A DNA stretch of 64,000 nt, from positions 18,602,001-18,666,000 of the forward strand of contig OU612072.1 of the NCBI GenBank assembly GCA_914767715.1, read 5' to 3'. The notes beneath the pieces are model-generated. The model made no database searches and was not told where the DNA came from. It was given only the letters and a program-made list of their open reading frames with translations. This stretch comes from Membranipora membranacea. Taxonomy: Eukaryota; Bryozoa; Gymnolaemata; Cheilostomatida; Membraniporidae. This document shows positions 23,575 through 36,000 of this stretch, piece by piece (position 1 is the first letter of the stretch; every line of letters begins with the position of its first letter). The position numbers and the translations under genes are program-made.

Positions 23575-24440
23575 AGCCTAAAATAGGAGCCATGAATGTG
23601 CTCCTGCAACTCATAGATGACATAACATCAGACCTGGATGGCAAGGGAGTCGGCTATGTGCAGCTTGCATCACCCATAGTGCTAAGTAAAATAAGACATT
23701 CTGGTTTCAACCCAGAGATAATAAAAAGATCTTCGTTTATCTGCAAGAACGACAACCATGTGTTGAACTGAATGCTGCCAGCTCTGACTACATCCCATTA
23801 GAAGTGGGCGCGCCTCATCGGACAAAATTCGGTCCGCCCCTATGCTTGATCAACATGAATGACATACAGGTAGATGGGTATAAATCTCTGCCGAAATATG
23901 CGGACGATTCGTCATTCCATATGACTGTTCCCAAAATAGCAGCAATATTATCTCGCCTGCTATACAACAAACTCAGGTATTGTCAGTTGAGACAAATATG
24001 CTCCTCAACACATGCAAGACTGCTATCGTGAATTTCTCGCTAAACTATCGCAACCAACTATCAAAGAGCGAGCAAGTGATTTGTGACCAAAGCTAATTTT
24101 GTAGGAATTTTAGTTGATAAACCCTTTACCTTTCAAGATCATGTATAGAACATTCAGTCAAAAAATGCAACTCAAAGTTGTTTTTAATGCGCCAATTACG
24201 AAAGATCGGAATGGATGGTTTGAAGACATGCTATTTTGCAAATATACCTTCCGTTTATCTTATGCATCCCCTGTATTTTTCCAATCATTATCCAACATAT
24301 CGAAGCTCAAGTTTGAACAAGTACAGGAATCAGCCACCAGAATAATTGAGGAAGACATGGATTATGCTGAAAGACTTGAATTTTTAGAGCTGCCTACTCT
24401 CTGTGATTATGTTTCTGAGATGTCTAAAACTGTTTGCTAG
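23575..24440 (+). pseudogene. Decayed LINE reverse transcriptase fragment
   Basis: Pieces in several frames show NVLLQLIDDITSDLDGKGVG (about 23593), then FGPPLCLINMND and LPKYADDSSF (about 23830-23920). KYADD is the intact reverse transcriptase active-site motif. After these comes a thumb and C-terminal piece at 24114-24440 with SYASPVFF and a KFEQVQESATRII motif typical of LINE ORF2 ends. Frameshifts and stops separate the pieces, so the copy is dead. Confidence 0.7.
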
Positions 24441-24569
24441 GTGCTACCTTTGAGGGTTTTTATAGTGGTCATTCGCAAATAAAATGAAATGCGGATAGCC
24501 ATGTTACCACCAAATAGAGGTTTTTCAAGGTGAAAATTCACTCCGTGGTACAGATCATATACTTATGGT

Positions 24570-25428
24570 CATGGGCGTCAGAAGGGTTGCTCAGGGTGCT
24601 CAAGTGAGCACCCCTTGGGAGGTTTAAAAATTTTTATTTAACAATTGGAGTTGTTTATCCTTGTCAGTGTCAGAGGAACTCCTTGTAGTCAATAACTGGG
24701 CCAATCATTTTGCCCTGTTGTTGTCGTTGCCCAATCAACATAAATTCTTAATATTTCATTTGATCAATTATCTACATTTATCAAACTTTTATAAAAAAAA
24801 AAGTTGTGTGGGAGAGGAAGATGTGTGAGCATAGTGTAGTTACTGGCGCTAAATAACTATCTCAGGCAAACAAAGACATCCCAAAGGCTCGATTCTCTGG
24901 CCCTCATTAACATCCACTGCTCTGATGAGGTAGACGTGGGCCATGTAATCGATTCCTTTTCCAGGCTACACAGCAGAAAACTGGAGCTGGGTACAATTTT
25001 ACCATTCTGCAACGTCAATGACTAATAATCAATCAAATAAGGCCTAATAAATAAAGGTCTTGCAGGTGCAAGAATGCTGTATGTATTTACTGGTAGTTCA
25101 CTAAGTACTCTTTGGTCTGTTTTTAATCCAACCATTTTTTAAATTTGTTCACGAATAAACTATCTAACTAGGCTACTACCAGGGAACTCAGTGTTTTCTT
25201 TTATCGCTAGAACTTTCAATCAGGGCCCGGGCAAGAAGCTGTTGCTGTTAAATATTTTTGGTATCATGCTTGGTGTTGCTCATCCATAAAAGTTGGCTGG
25301 TATGTACCAGAATGTCTCTTTTTGGGTCTCGAATTTCAAAAGATTTCCTCACCCTCCCCGCTTACACATGCACTAACTACTCCACAGCTAAAAGGAGCAC
25401 CCCTTGGTACATCCTTCTGACACCCATG
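24570..25428. mobile_element. hAT-type non-autonomous element, 859 bp
   Basis: The termini CATGGGCGTCAGAAGG and CCTTCTGACACCCATG are 16-bp inverted repeats with one mismatch. The element is flanked by an exact 8-bp duplication CTTATGGT (24562-24569 and 25429-25436). Sub-terminal blocks GAGCACCCCTTGG also appear inverted near both ends. No transposase is encoded. The 8-bp duplication points to the hAT superfamily. The termini differ from those of the 22106 element, so this is a separate family. Confidence 0.85.
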
Positions 25429-25436
25429 CTTATGGT

Positions 25437-26760
25437 CAGATTTTCGGAATCTTTTTTTTTTCTAGGGTCAGTTTTCACCAACTTGTTGGGAAGTAAGTTT
25501 TGATGGATTATGTAAGACTGTAGCAATTATCACAGTGACAAAAATCATGTTACACAATTACTTGTCCACAGCATTTCAACACCTGGCTTGGACGCTACGT
25601 GATCCTTCACAGCTGAATAGTCATAATACACAATTTTGATCATGACTGGTTGTGAATGAAATGAGGCAGTTATCCCCTTTTAGTGCAATGACACACAACT
25701 CCTTACCTAGCCAAATCACAGGGTAGGGGCATATACTATTTGCAGGAAGAAGGCTAGTTTACTGATCAAAGTCCAAAGCTTAGCGCCACCTTAGCGACAT
25801 AGAGCAAGCGTAGCTTTGAGTGATTCTTTACTGCAGTGATTAAGTGATTCCTGAAATCAGTGATCCTTGCTATTTAATCGAGGTGATTAAGGGGGGTGTA
25901 CCACCAATATTGTATGTTTTCTGAGTATTCCTCCCAAAAATTTTCCATTGCATTTAGGGGCAGAAATATGTGTAGAATAATATCCTGAGGTTCATTTTGG
26001 TCAAATCCATCTCATTCACTTGTTATACATCATATTTTGGCTAGATGTAAGGTTGGCTTATGCTGAGATTCTTCTAAAATTTCAGTCAATTCATTGCTTG
26101 ATTTGGCATATCTTCTGCGGACCCACTGCCAGTAATCAGCATACTGTTTTGTAGCATTTTTTGTGCTGAGCAGGTTGACATTTGAGATTGAGATTGAAGT
26201 AGCTAATCGCAAGGCATAGACAATTTTAAACAACAGTGTGAGAGCCAATCAAATTACATGATCACGTGATCACTCGTTGCACAGTGAGGTTTCCAAGCCT
26301 TGGCAGTTAATTATCTAATTATTCATCCAAAATTGGATTTTCAGGCAAGGTAAACATCTAGAGAGAAGACTAGTTGGCTGAATGCCTCAGTGTATTGCAG
26401 AGACAGTATAATATGATAACATGGTGCCTTTTATACTGGCAGAAATAGGGTGGCAAAAGGCCCAAAATACTACAGTAAAAACTGTTACAATGGCTGCGCC
26501 CAGGTTAACAGATTGAGTAAATATACAATAGAGAGATGGGCGAAATACAATACAAAAGGTGGAGCCCAATAATGGGGTAAGCTAGTAAGGTATACGATTG
26601 CTAGGAGTAGTGATTTGGAGTTCTCTACATTGAATTGAGTATTTTGGATGGTTGTCTGTACAGTAGTAATGACTTCAAAAGAACAAACGTAGCCTCGCTG
26701 TATATTTGGCCTCTGAAATTAAGTCCTCAACAGTTTATAATAATGCACAAAACCAGAGCA
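25437..26760. other. Intergenic stretch; nothing recognised
   Basis: Short open frames on both strands (for example 26030-26248 and 26387-26569 on the minus strand) have no recognisable motifs or splice support. No RNA gene or mobile element was identified. Confidence 0.4.
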
Positions 26761-26818
26761 TTATGGCAGGTTATGGCAGGTTATGGCAGGTTATGGCAGG
26801 TTATGGCAGGTTATGGCA
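26761..26818. repeat. Decamer tandem repeat (TTATGGCAGG), 5.8 copies
   Basis: Five perfect copies of TTATGGCAGG and a partial sixth follow each other without spacers. This is a microsatellite-like array, probably of variable length between individuals. Confidence 0.97.
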
Positions 26819-27022
26819 CACAATGCTTGACATTTACAGTCAAGCTGCCTGCTATATTTTATCATAATAGTTGCTAAAGAAACTATCTCTTATATTTTAT
26901 ATTATCTGGCATCAAAAAAGAGTGAAAATATATTTAGAAAAGATACCACTTGTCGCTTCAAAACATAAAAAAAATTCTATAATGATGGGATATTTCCATT
27001 CGGACAGTAATCCGTGAGAATG

Positions 27023-30000
27023 TTATGAAGTACTCAGTTTGATAAAAACAGGTTTGCTACTCCTGTCTACAGTATAGCTGAAGTTGGTAATGATCCTAAA
27101 CCCTGACTTGTCTCTAACTATCCCGGCTACATCAGTGAACAGGCTCACCAGTTCTACATAAAGTGATGGCTTATAATCAGGGTGCAAATTCTGTTCCTGA
27201 ATTAGCGAATCTAAGCCATTAGATGCTTGAGAGATTATTTGGGTCTTGGGTCGTACAACTTGTAGGTCCCTATCAGTCACTGACACAGAGTTTGCTGCTG
27301 TAGATAGAGAGGACACTGGATATGCGCTGCTGCTGGCTGCTTGAGCAGAATCCTGAGCGCTGCAGGATGAGGGTGTGGCATTCAGAAACAGCTTAATTTT
27401 CTCAGCTAGATGGTGTCTCATCTCTCGGAATGCTATGTTCTTCTGTGGGGATCTGAAGATGAGAGAAACGCAGTCATGAAAAACTATGTAAATACGACAA
27501 AGGTCGCAGGGCAGTGCAGCGGCTTATTTGTTGTATAAGCTGTGTTAAGAGCTCTTTAAATGAAAACCTTTTCAAGCAACGCAGCCAACTTCTAAAAATC
27601 CTCTTTGAAGTGATTGTGAAGGATTCAGGTTTTTTGTATCACTTTGGAGTTCTCAGTTTTGTTTAGAAAACTGTTATAAGGTTCATCAACAACATATGGC
27701 CCAGTTTCACCTCATTTTCACTCAATGTTGAGATGTGAAGGTACTAAGAAGGTACTATTTTTATGATAGTACATGTATATACAAAATAGTACCTTTGTAG
27801 TACCTTCCAATCTCAACTTTGAGTGAAAATGAGTTGAAACTGAGGCATATGTCGTTGATGAACCTTTAAACAGTTTTTAAATTAGACTGAGAACTCCAGA
27901 ATTATACAAAAAACCTGATTCCTTCACAATCACTTTAATAAAATGACAACGAGTGCAGCTATTATGGATTGCAGTTTCACGGTGCATCCATCCACGTCTA
28001 CTATTAGATACTGTTCAGTTTCAAAGGAGTGTATAACTTTCTGAGAAATAGCCAGCTATGAAATACTTGCTGAAAGTACCTTTGTCTTGTGAAAAAAAAT
28101 CTTTTGTAGCTTCTGAAATGAAGTTATCTACATACATCATTAACTATAATTCGGTTGTTGATTCAATTTATCTGACCATATATTTACAAAAACTCAACAT
28201 TTATATGAATTAATGGGGTCACCTAATGCTAGGGTTGATCGACTCACTTGTTAATCTGAAGAACAGTATACATCACATGACAGTCAGGAGGGATAACTAC
28301 GTCTGGCATGGGGTGACCTAAGTATTCCTCTCGTATCTTCTTTGGATTCAGCTTTTTCTTAGCAGGCTCAAAATCGTCTCGTATTCTGACTATTTCACCG
28401 ATCTCTTTTGTTTCTCGGCTATATGGGACCATGTTGTACACAGGAGGTATCCTTCCTCGGCAAAATGACAACATCATCAGCTGTGAATACAACACATGTA
28501 ACCATATAGACACTTTCTATGATACTGGATAATTCACCTAAGGCTGCTTTGTAGGGAAAATGTTTCATTGATTATTATTGTAGCCTAGCTCTTGAAGTCA
28601 TGGAGCAAGTCCAATCCAGCTGGTGGATATTTCCATCATTAAATTCTTGCACAGCTACCACTATTAAATATTAGCTAGGCCGCAGTATCTGCGCCAATTT
28701 GCTCTCTGTTTGCAGGCAGGTCGGAACACACCTGGGGCCAACCAAGCCCCAGTAGCCCCACTGCAGTGGGATTCGAACCCACGACCTTCAAACACTTGCA
28801 TGTTGAAGTCCGGCGCTCTAACCAACTGAGCCACCTCCTACTCCTACTGACTATGATATGCTATGGTCTTTGGGCAGTCTTTACAGCTGGACTACTACAG
28901 TGAGTAGACTCTCACATGGCGGGCTCTTTAAAGGTTCCCAAGCAGGGTTCACCATGCTAGACAAATCAGCAACACCATGTCGTGCGCGAGAGTCTTTTAC
29001 TTACCTGTTCAAACTTTCATTGCATTTGAACGAATAGGGGCCCCTTGGCAGCTGCTCAAATACACCAATGTCTAGCCGCAGCCTCAAAAACATGCCTCAG
29101 CTGTTGATGTAGGCTTGTGATGATGCGTGTTGTTTCCTCATGATTATATATACCATTCATACTTAGTTCCTATTGGCTTAAAACTAAGCATAAGTCATGA
29201 GTGTGACATTATGGCTTATCAATGCATATTAAAAACTGAGTTTTCCACTAAACTATGGTATTTTCAATATGACAGTTGATTTAATCCTCAACATACATGT
29301 CTGTATTCTCATTTCAAACTCACCAACACATTCTGGATAATGAAATAATCAAACGATATCTGATTTTGACCAGCCATTATACCTCAAAGGTCACATGACT
29401 TATGCTTAGTTATAAGCCAATAAGAGGAACTCAGTATGAATGGTATATGTAATCACGAGGAAACAACATGCATCATCATTAGCCATCATCAACTGAGGCA
29501 TGTTTTTGCAGCGGCTGATAGACATTGGTGTATTTGTGAAGCTGCCAAGGGCCCCTATTTGTTCAAATGCAATGAAAATTTAAACAGGTATGTAAAAGAC
29601 TCTCAGGCACAACATGGTGTTGCTGATTTGTCTTGTATGGAATCCGGAGACCTTTAAGATGTGGAGAAGGATATACCTGGGGCATGTTGGGTCAAGAGAT
29701 AAAAATCTGTTTGAACATGAGGTCACCCAGCTTAAAAGACCTTGACAAGCCTTTGAAAAGATCAAGTCACCTTGGGGATTCCTTGAAGTAACTCTGCACA
29801 AAAGCACTCCACAAGTTGTTGAACAGTTATTGGTTGATCATCCACACCAGATATGTCACCATCACCCTCTGAATCTCCGTGAGCCATCACAACCAGAGCC
29901 ACGATCTGTGAGTCTCCAGCACTAGACACAAACTTCTCTATACCTTCTATTATAGATGTAGATGAGAAGTTGAACTCAGAGGTCACCTACAATCAAAGAT

Positions 30001-33000
30001 CAAGTTGAATTTTAAAAAAGGATCAAGAGAATTGTATTGACATGGGGTGCTGTTGAACACTTACCGATGGTTGCATACCAAAAAAAACTCAATATTTTAT
30101 TTGATTTTTCCGGTTCATGATTCATCTGTTTGGAATCTGATATGCTTCTACGCACCACAACCCCTCGCCAACAAATGGTTTCCCGAACTAGCAGAGTTGG
30201 TCAATGATTTAATGGGGTAAACTACAGACTATGATCCATGGAAATGAGATAGAAGCGGGGATATATTATGGATATACATGAAATATTGATCAATTGATAT
30301 AATTCTATGATGTAGCTGCAAATACTCACTGCAAGGCCAAGCTGGTTTTGTAATATATGCAATGCGTCCTCGTATTGAATTTTCCAATCGGGTCGACCTT
30401 TCATATTACATAATATCAGAGCTTTCCCTGCACTCCTCCTATTGATGATGTGACTGCCGGGGCTTGGTGAATTTTGGCGCTGAATATCATCCAGTGTAGT
30501 ATTAGGTAGGTGTTTCCCAAGTGTAGAATTGATGGAGACACTGAGTACCCCTTCGCTTTTACATGTGTCAGTGATGTAGGTGCCAAGTTGATGTGTTGGA
30601 AGAAGTTCCTGCATCCACCTAAAACGCAAAACTATAGCTTAAATCAGTATCACTTGAAGCCAGCAGCAGTAGACCTACACATCAAATACTCTATGCATGT
30701 TTTGTAAAGCTGCAATTAGCAAGCACTTTCAATCATGACAGGCTTTTGGTGTGTTTGGACCATAACAAGTAGTGAATTATTCTTTCTGTACTCAAGTGAC
30801 TGTTTTGTTTGCGGATCTTGCTGCACATCAATGATTATGAAGTCTGGTCCTGGTGGACTGATGTTCTTCCTTTTGCCAGTTCTTCTTCTGATTACAACCT
30901 GAAAACATAAACCATGTGTTTGAAGTTTGAATTAAAAAAGACGGCTCTCATTGGGCCAGGAGTGCATGATAATCTCAGTAGTGAGATTGAGGCGGCTCAC
31001 TGTACAGATAAGCAAACAACGGTTTGAGGCATTCCAAGATTTATAGAGTGGTGGTTTCTCATCAGATAGAACAGCTGCCTGCATTCACTTTAAGACCTGT
31101 ATGTTAGGAGCACAACTGGCAGTTAGATATGAGGATAACAAAATCAATGATTCAACTGAAATGGCGTACCTTGGGTTGACCCTGGTTCTCGGGCATATCC
31201 ATTTTCCAGAGTGCATACATGATGTGTCCATCGTCGAGTTGTCCATCTTCGATAAGTAAATAACCCAGCGTCTGATTCTGTGTGTTAGAAAAGATTTACA
31301 ACATCGAAAAACTTAAGATTGAGACTGAGAAGACCCAACATAATGTGATTGTATCTCTGAAACATTGTGATACGATTCAGTGGCAGTATTGACTTGGTGT
31401 CAGAAACCATTTTTGAAATAATTCCATCATGTAGCAAGAAAAGGAATCAAGCCGTAAAAAAAAGTGCAATCAAACCACAGATTCATAAGAACTACCAACA
31501 CAGGAACATCTCTAGTTGGAGCTTTATTTATTTGGTCAATTACTGATAATAATACACGCACATACCTTTTCATGTTTAATGTGCCCAAAGGAGGCAGATG
31601 CTTGGTTAAATGCGGTCGATGCTTGATCAAGCAGGGAATATTTCAAGGTGCTATGCATGGCCACAGCCAGCATCTGAGGTTTTCGAATGAAATAAACTTC
31701 TCCATCACCAATACACCTGGCCAATAAGTAGTAGTGATAGCTATAGACAGTCGGATCAATGTCTTTTAAGAGGCATAAGCCCAAAGTCATAGCTTCAGCT
31801 TGTCCTGAGCAATTGGCGAGCTTGTGTACGACGGACACTGGATTGACTCCGTCCACGTTTCTTTGCGTGAGCATAAACCTTCTTCTCTCGAGCGGAATCT
31901 CCATCAGCAAGGTGGCAAACATGGCTACCTCACCTAAGATAGCTGCATAATGCAGTGGGCTATTGCCAAACATATCTCTGACAAGTATCTTCTCCACTTG
32001 CACTTCGTTAAGACAATCCCTGATCAAAGTCATATAGTTTTCAGGATCTATCTCGCCAGCAGCTAAATGGAAAGCGTTTTGTTGCATGTTGTTTCGGTGT
32101 TCAAGCTGTAGTTGCATGTCAGAACCAGCATGTTCAAAGTATTGAAACATAAATTTAACCACGCTAACTGACCCAGAGCTGATAGCGTACATCAAGGGTG
32201 TATTTCCGTTACGATCCGGCATGTTTATCATTACTTCGCTGACAGTTCTTGATGGTTGGTCTGTGGGAAGGATAGTTTTTGGGGTAAAAGCTGATGTTTT
32301 GAGATCGAAAGGCATATCTTGTCCGAGTGAAAACAAATATGTCGCTACACCATCATCAAATCGTGTCTTACAAGCCGTGTGCAACGCTGTTCCCCCATTT
32401 TCATCTAGAGCCAAGATGAATAATTCATGCTGTCCAATATGGATTGATTCCAACAGAAATTTAGCATGGTCTATTGTACAAGCTATGTGCAGTGCTGTCC
32501 CTCGTCTATTACCAGGCAACTTTATTAAGCGTTCTCTATCAGCAACATTGGCAAGCATAAACTTCATTAACAGTACTCCGTTCCCAGTATTATCACTAGC
32601 TTTGTGGAGCGCAGTCTCGCCCCAGTCATTAAGAGTAAAAATAAACTCTTCTTGTCTTGTTTTTCCTACTGCATCAACAAGGATTTGAGCTGTTTCCATG
32701 TTAGAAGCACGGTGAAGGGCCGTACCGCTAGTGCATAGAGAAGTCATATGTTCCCGTTGATGGCATACTGTGAATAATAAGGCTTCAATGTCAATGTCTA
32801 ATGAAAGGAGGTGACTAACTATCCTGCAATCCCCTGAACTTGCAGCGCTGTGTAAAAGTGTTTTCCCCTATGTTATTTGTGGCAAAAACCATATCGCTAT
32901 GTGACCAAAGAAGTGCATCGTTTTCATTGCATGGGTTGTCGGAAATTATGACTTCACCCGTTTTACTGTCTGCTTTCAACGGCAGCAAATAACTTACTAC

Positions 33001-36000
33001 TGAAAAGTTCCTCTCTCTGCATGCGATGTGTAAAGCGGTGTCGCCATCTTCATCGCCAATTAAAAGCAATGACTTTCTTAGCTTCGGCGGAGTAGCCAGA
33101 ATGAGCAAAGCCATCACATCTCTGTCTTTGGCCTCATGTAAAGCTGTACCGTTTTCATTTGTGTAGAAAAGAAGCTGTGAATCAAATTGATCATCAGATA
33201 CAATGCATTGAATGACATCTTTCTTCCCCTCTTTGCTGGCGCTGTGAAGTGCAGTCCCACCATGGGCATCAAGGGTACTCAGAAACCCACATTTGTTTGG
33301 TTCTGTAACAGTTGATAATAATAGTGTTGCCATTTCAGCATGCGCAGCCACATGAAGAGCGGTACCAACACCCATGCGACTCTCCTCGCGACTACATTTT
33401 AGGAGCATATTGTCACAAACAAGACCTAGCGAGACGAAATACTTCATGATGTTCATCATTCCACCTTGAGAGGCAAGATGGAGGACAGTACTACCATACG
33501 AGTTAGCCATTTCAAAAAGTCTTTGCCCTAAAGGTGGCATTCGCTTGGGATGAGCTCCACCATGTTCTTTAAGTTGTGGTAAAGTTGCATTCAGCAAAAA
33601 CTCCACAATATCTAGCCTCTGTGCTCTAACTGCAGCGTGCAGGGCTGTATTACCAAATTTATCACATGCAAAGAGAAGTTCTTCCCGGTTCACACGGCTG
33701 ACATTATCCAGAAGAAGTTGTGCTAGCTCTCGACCTCGCGCATCATGTAACGCAGTGCCATAATCTCCGCATGACAGGATGAGTCTGTCCGTATCGACGG
33801 ATAAATCCAGCAAAAGTGCAGCGAGCTCAATGTTGTCTTTTTGGCAGGCATAATGAAGAACAGAGTGACAATAGCCGTTGACTGGAGTGTGAGTGAAGAG
33901 TCTATCCCATATTTGATGGGCAACAATCTTGGCTCCATGAGTCTCCAGAAAGTTGAATAAAGTTTCTTGACTTTTCAGAAAGTAGTCTAGTATCACATCT
34001 TTCTATGGAATGAAAGAGGTACGTTAGGAAAATCATGATTTTGACCTCGAAACAGCAGATAATGGCTGTGTTATGTTGGGTAAGTTTGCCCGTATATTAT
34101 GTTGCTCTTATTCTACTTGTAATTTGCAAGCAAAATTGATTAATAACTGAATCTACTTAGTCGGATTGCTCGCTACCCTGAGGCCTGAATACAAAAAAAT
34201 TGTGAAATATTGAGATTTTCAGAACACTTGAAGGAAAGGAATAAGAGAAATAATACGGATTATTGTGTAACATGGTTGTGACGGGACATTATGACATTAT
34301 AGGGGGGGGGGGGGGGGCGCAGAGAAGAAAAGACCATGCAATTTTTTATATGCGACCATTTGGTCTGGTAGGCAGGGAAACTAAGATTGAGACAACCAGC
34401 AAAGTTATTCACAGGCCTCTCATTATTGGATCGAAATTCATTATACATTTAAAACAATCAATCACCCATCCATCCATCATCTCATAGGAGAACTTACTTG
34501 AACAGGACATCAAATTCTTAATATTTCTTTCCAAAGTCTTATATCAGTGTCCTAGACAATGCCTGGGTAATCAATCTTGGTGATTCAAAAGGTTTGTTTT
34601 CCCATACAAAGAATTGACAGACAACCCAAGTAAAGACAAAAGCAAAATTTGCACAAGAATTTGTGTTTAAAGCACTGAATTAGATTCTTCTCTTAGAATG
34701 GAAATAGTATCATAGCGTTATATGGTTAGGACACTAAACACAGGGACCCATCTGACTGTTATCTGATTGGCTGTCCCTAGTAGCATGAATAATTAGCCTG
34801 AGAAATTGTCTTGTTTACAAAATTGCAAACAGTAATTATACCCCATACAGTGTCGATGATTAGGGCATTTCTAGATTGCTACTAGGGACTGGCTATTTTT
34901 GCAAGCCCTTTGTTTTGCAAAAGAAAGCTAATGATGCTATTCCAGATATGGAATTCAATGGTTTAAAGGTATAACCATAGACCAGTGGCGTATATTAGCA
35001 CTCACGCCCGCGGATTTTTGTGAGTGGCTGAATAGCTCAGTGTGTAGAGCGTCCGCCTAGTAATCATTGTTAATAAATTTGTTGTGGGTTTGAATCCCAT
35101 CAAGGTCAGTTTTTTTTTCAAATGGGTGCTTTATAACTGGAGCATTTTTACCGTAATCTTCTACTGCTATTGAGTTGTTTTCTGAAAGTACCCAACAGCT
35201 CAGTGAGCTATTGAAATACCTCTCTGCTTGCACTATTTTGCTACCGATATGCAAAAATTTCCGTGGTGGGAGGGCGATTAAGCGCCCCTCCCACACCCTC
35301 CCCGCCACGCCTACGGATCGGGCTGCGCCCGATTATTATGCTCATCTCTGAAAAGTCAGTGAGTGAAATTTTTTAGAATATACGCCCCTGCCATAGACCT
35401 AATATACTCCCTAGACAGGACAATGCTTATGCTTCACTGATCAGAATATGTCCCACTTAAAAAGCACGACATGACGTAATTAGTTTGTGCAGTGAGTCAT
35501 AGTTTACTATATATCCATCAATGAAATAATGTGAAAAATCAAGGGACGCTGGGCATGATATCAGCCCCTGTCCAGCCCCTTATTATTCAAACACAAAGAA
35601 AATTGGTGAGTGTATGAAAAAGACCTTTCCGCACGATATGGTGTTAATAATTTTTCCCCAGATCCAGAACTGTTTTTATGATAAGATACAATCATTAGCC
35701 AATAAACTTTGAAATAAATACAGCCATTTACCCTCAGCACTTCCATCACTACTAAAAACATGTAAAGAATACCTATAACACAATATCACAAATATTTTGT
35801 TGGATGAGCCAGATCTAATCACCACCACCATCATCTTTTTTTCTTCAAAATTATTCCTAGCTGTGACTGAACACAACCAGTCTGCTCAAATCGGATTGCT
35901 AATTTTATTGTCGCGTCACCAGGAAGAAAATATATTTGCTGTTAAATGAGTATGCAAACTACAGATAGCCGTTGTTCCTGAGTATGTATGATGAAGCTAG

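Noticed and set aside
26761-26818. Regularly spaced direct repeat, considered as a CRISPR-like array
   Set aside because: The decamers have no spacers and the DNA is animal; it is a simple tandem repeat.
28745-28843. Functional tRNA gene on the minus strand
   Set aside because: A and B boxes are good, but the acceptor stem does not pair and the anticodon region is too long; a tRNA-derived repeat is more likely.
32221-32688. 155-codon plus-strand frame
   Set aside because: Antisense to the ankyrin exon; the ankyrin motifs are on the minus strand.
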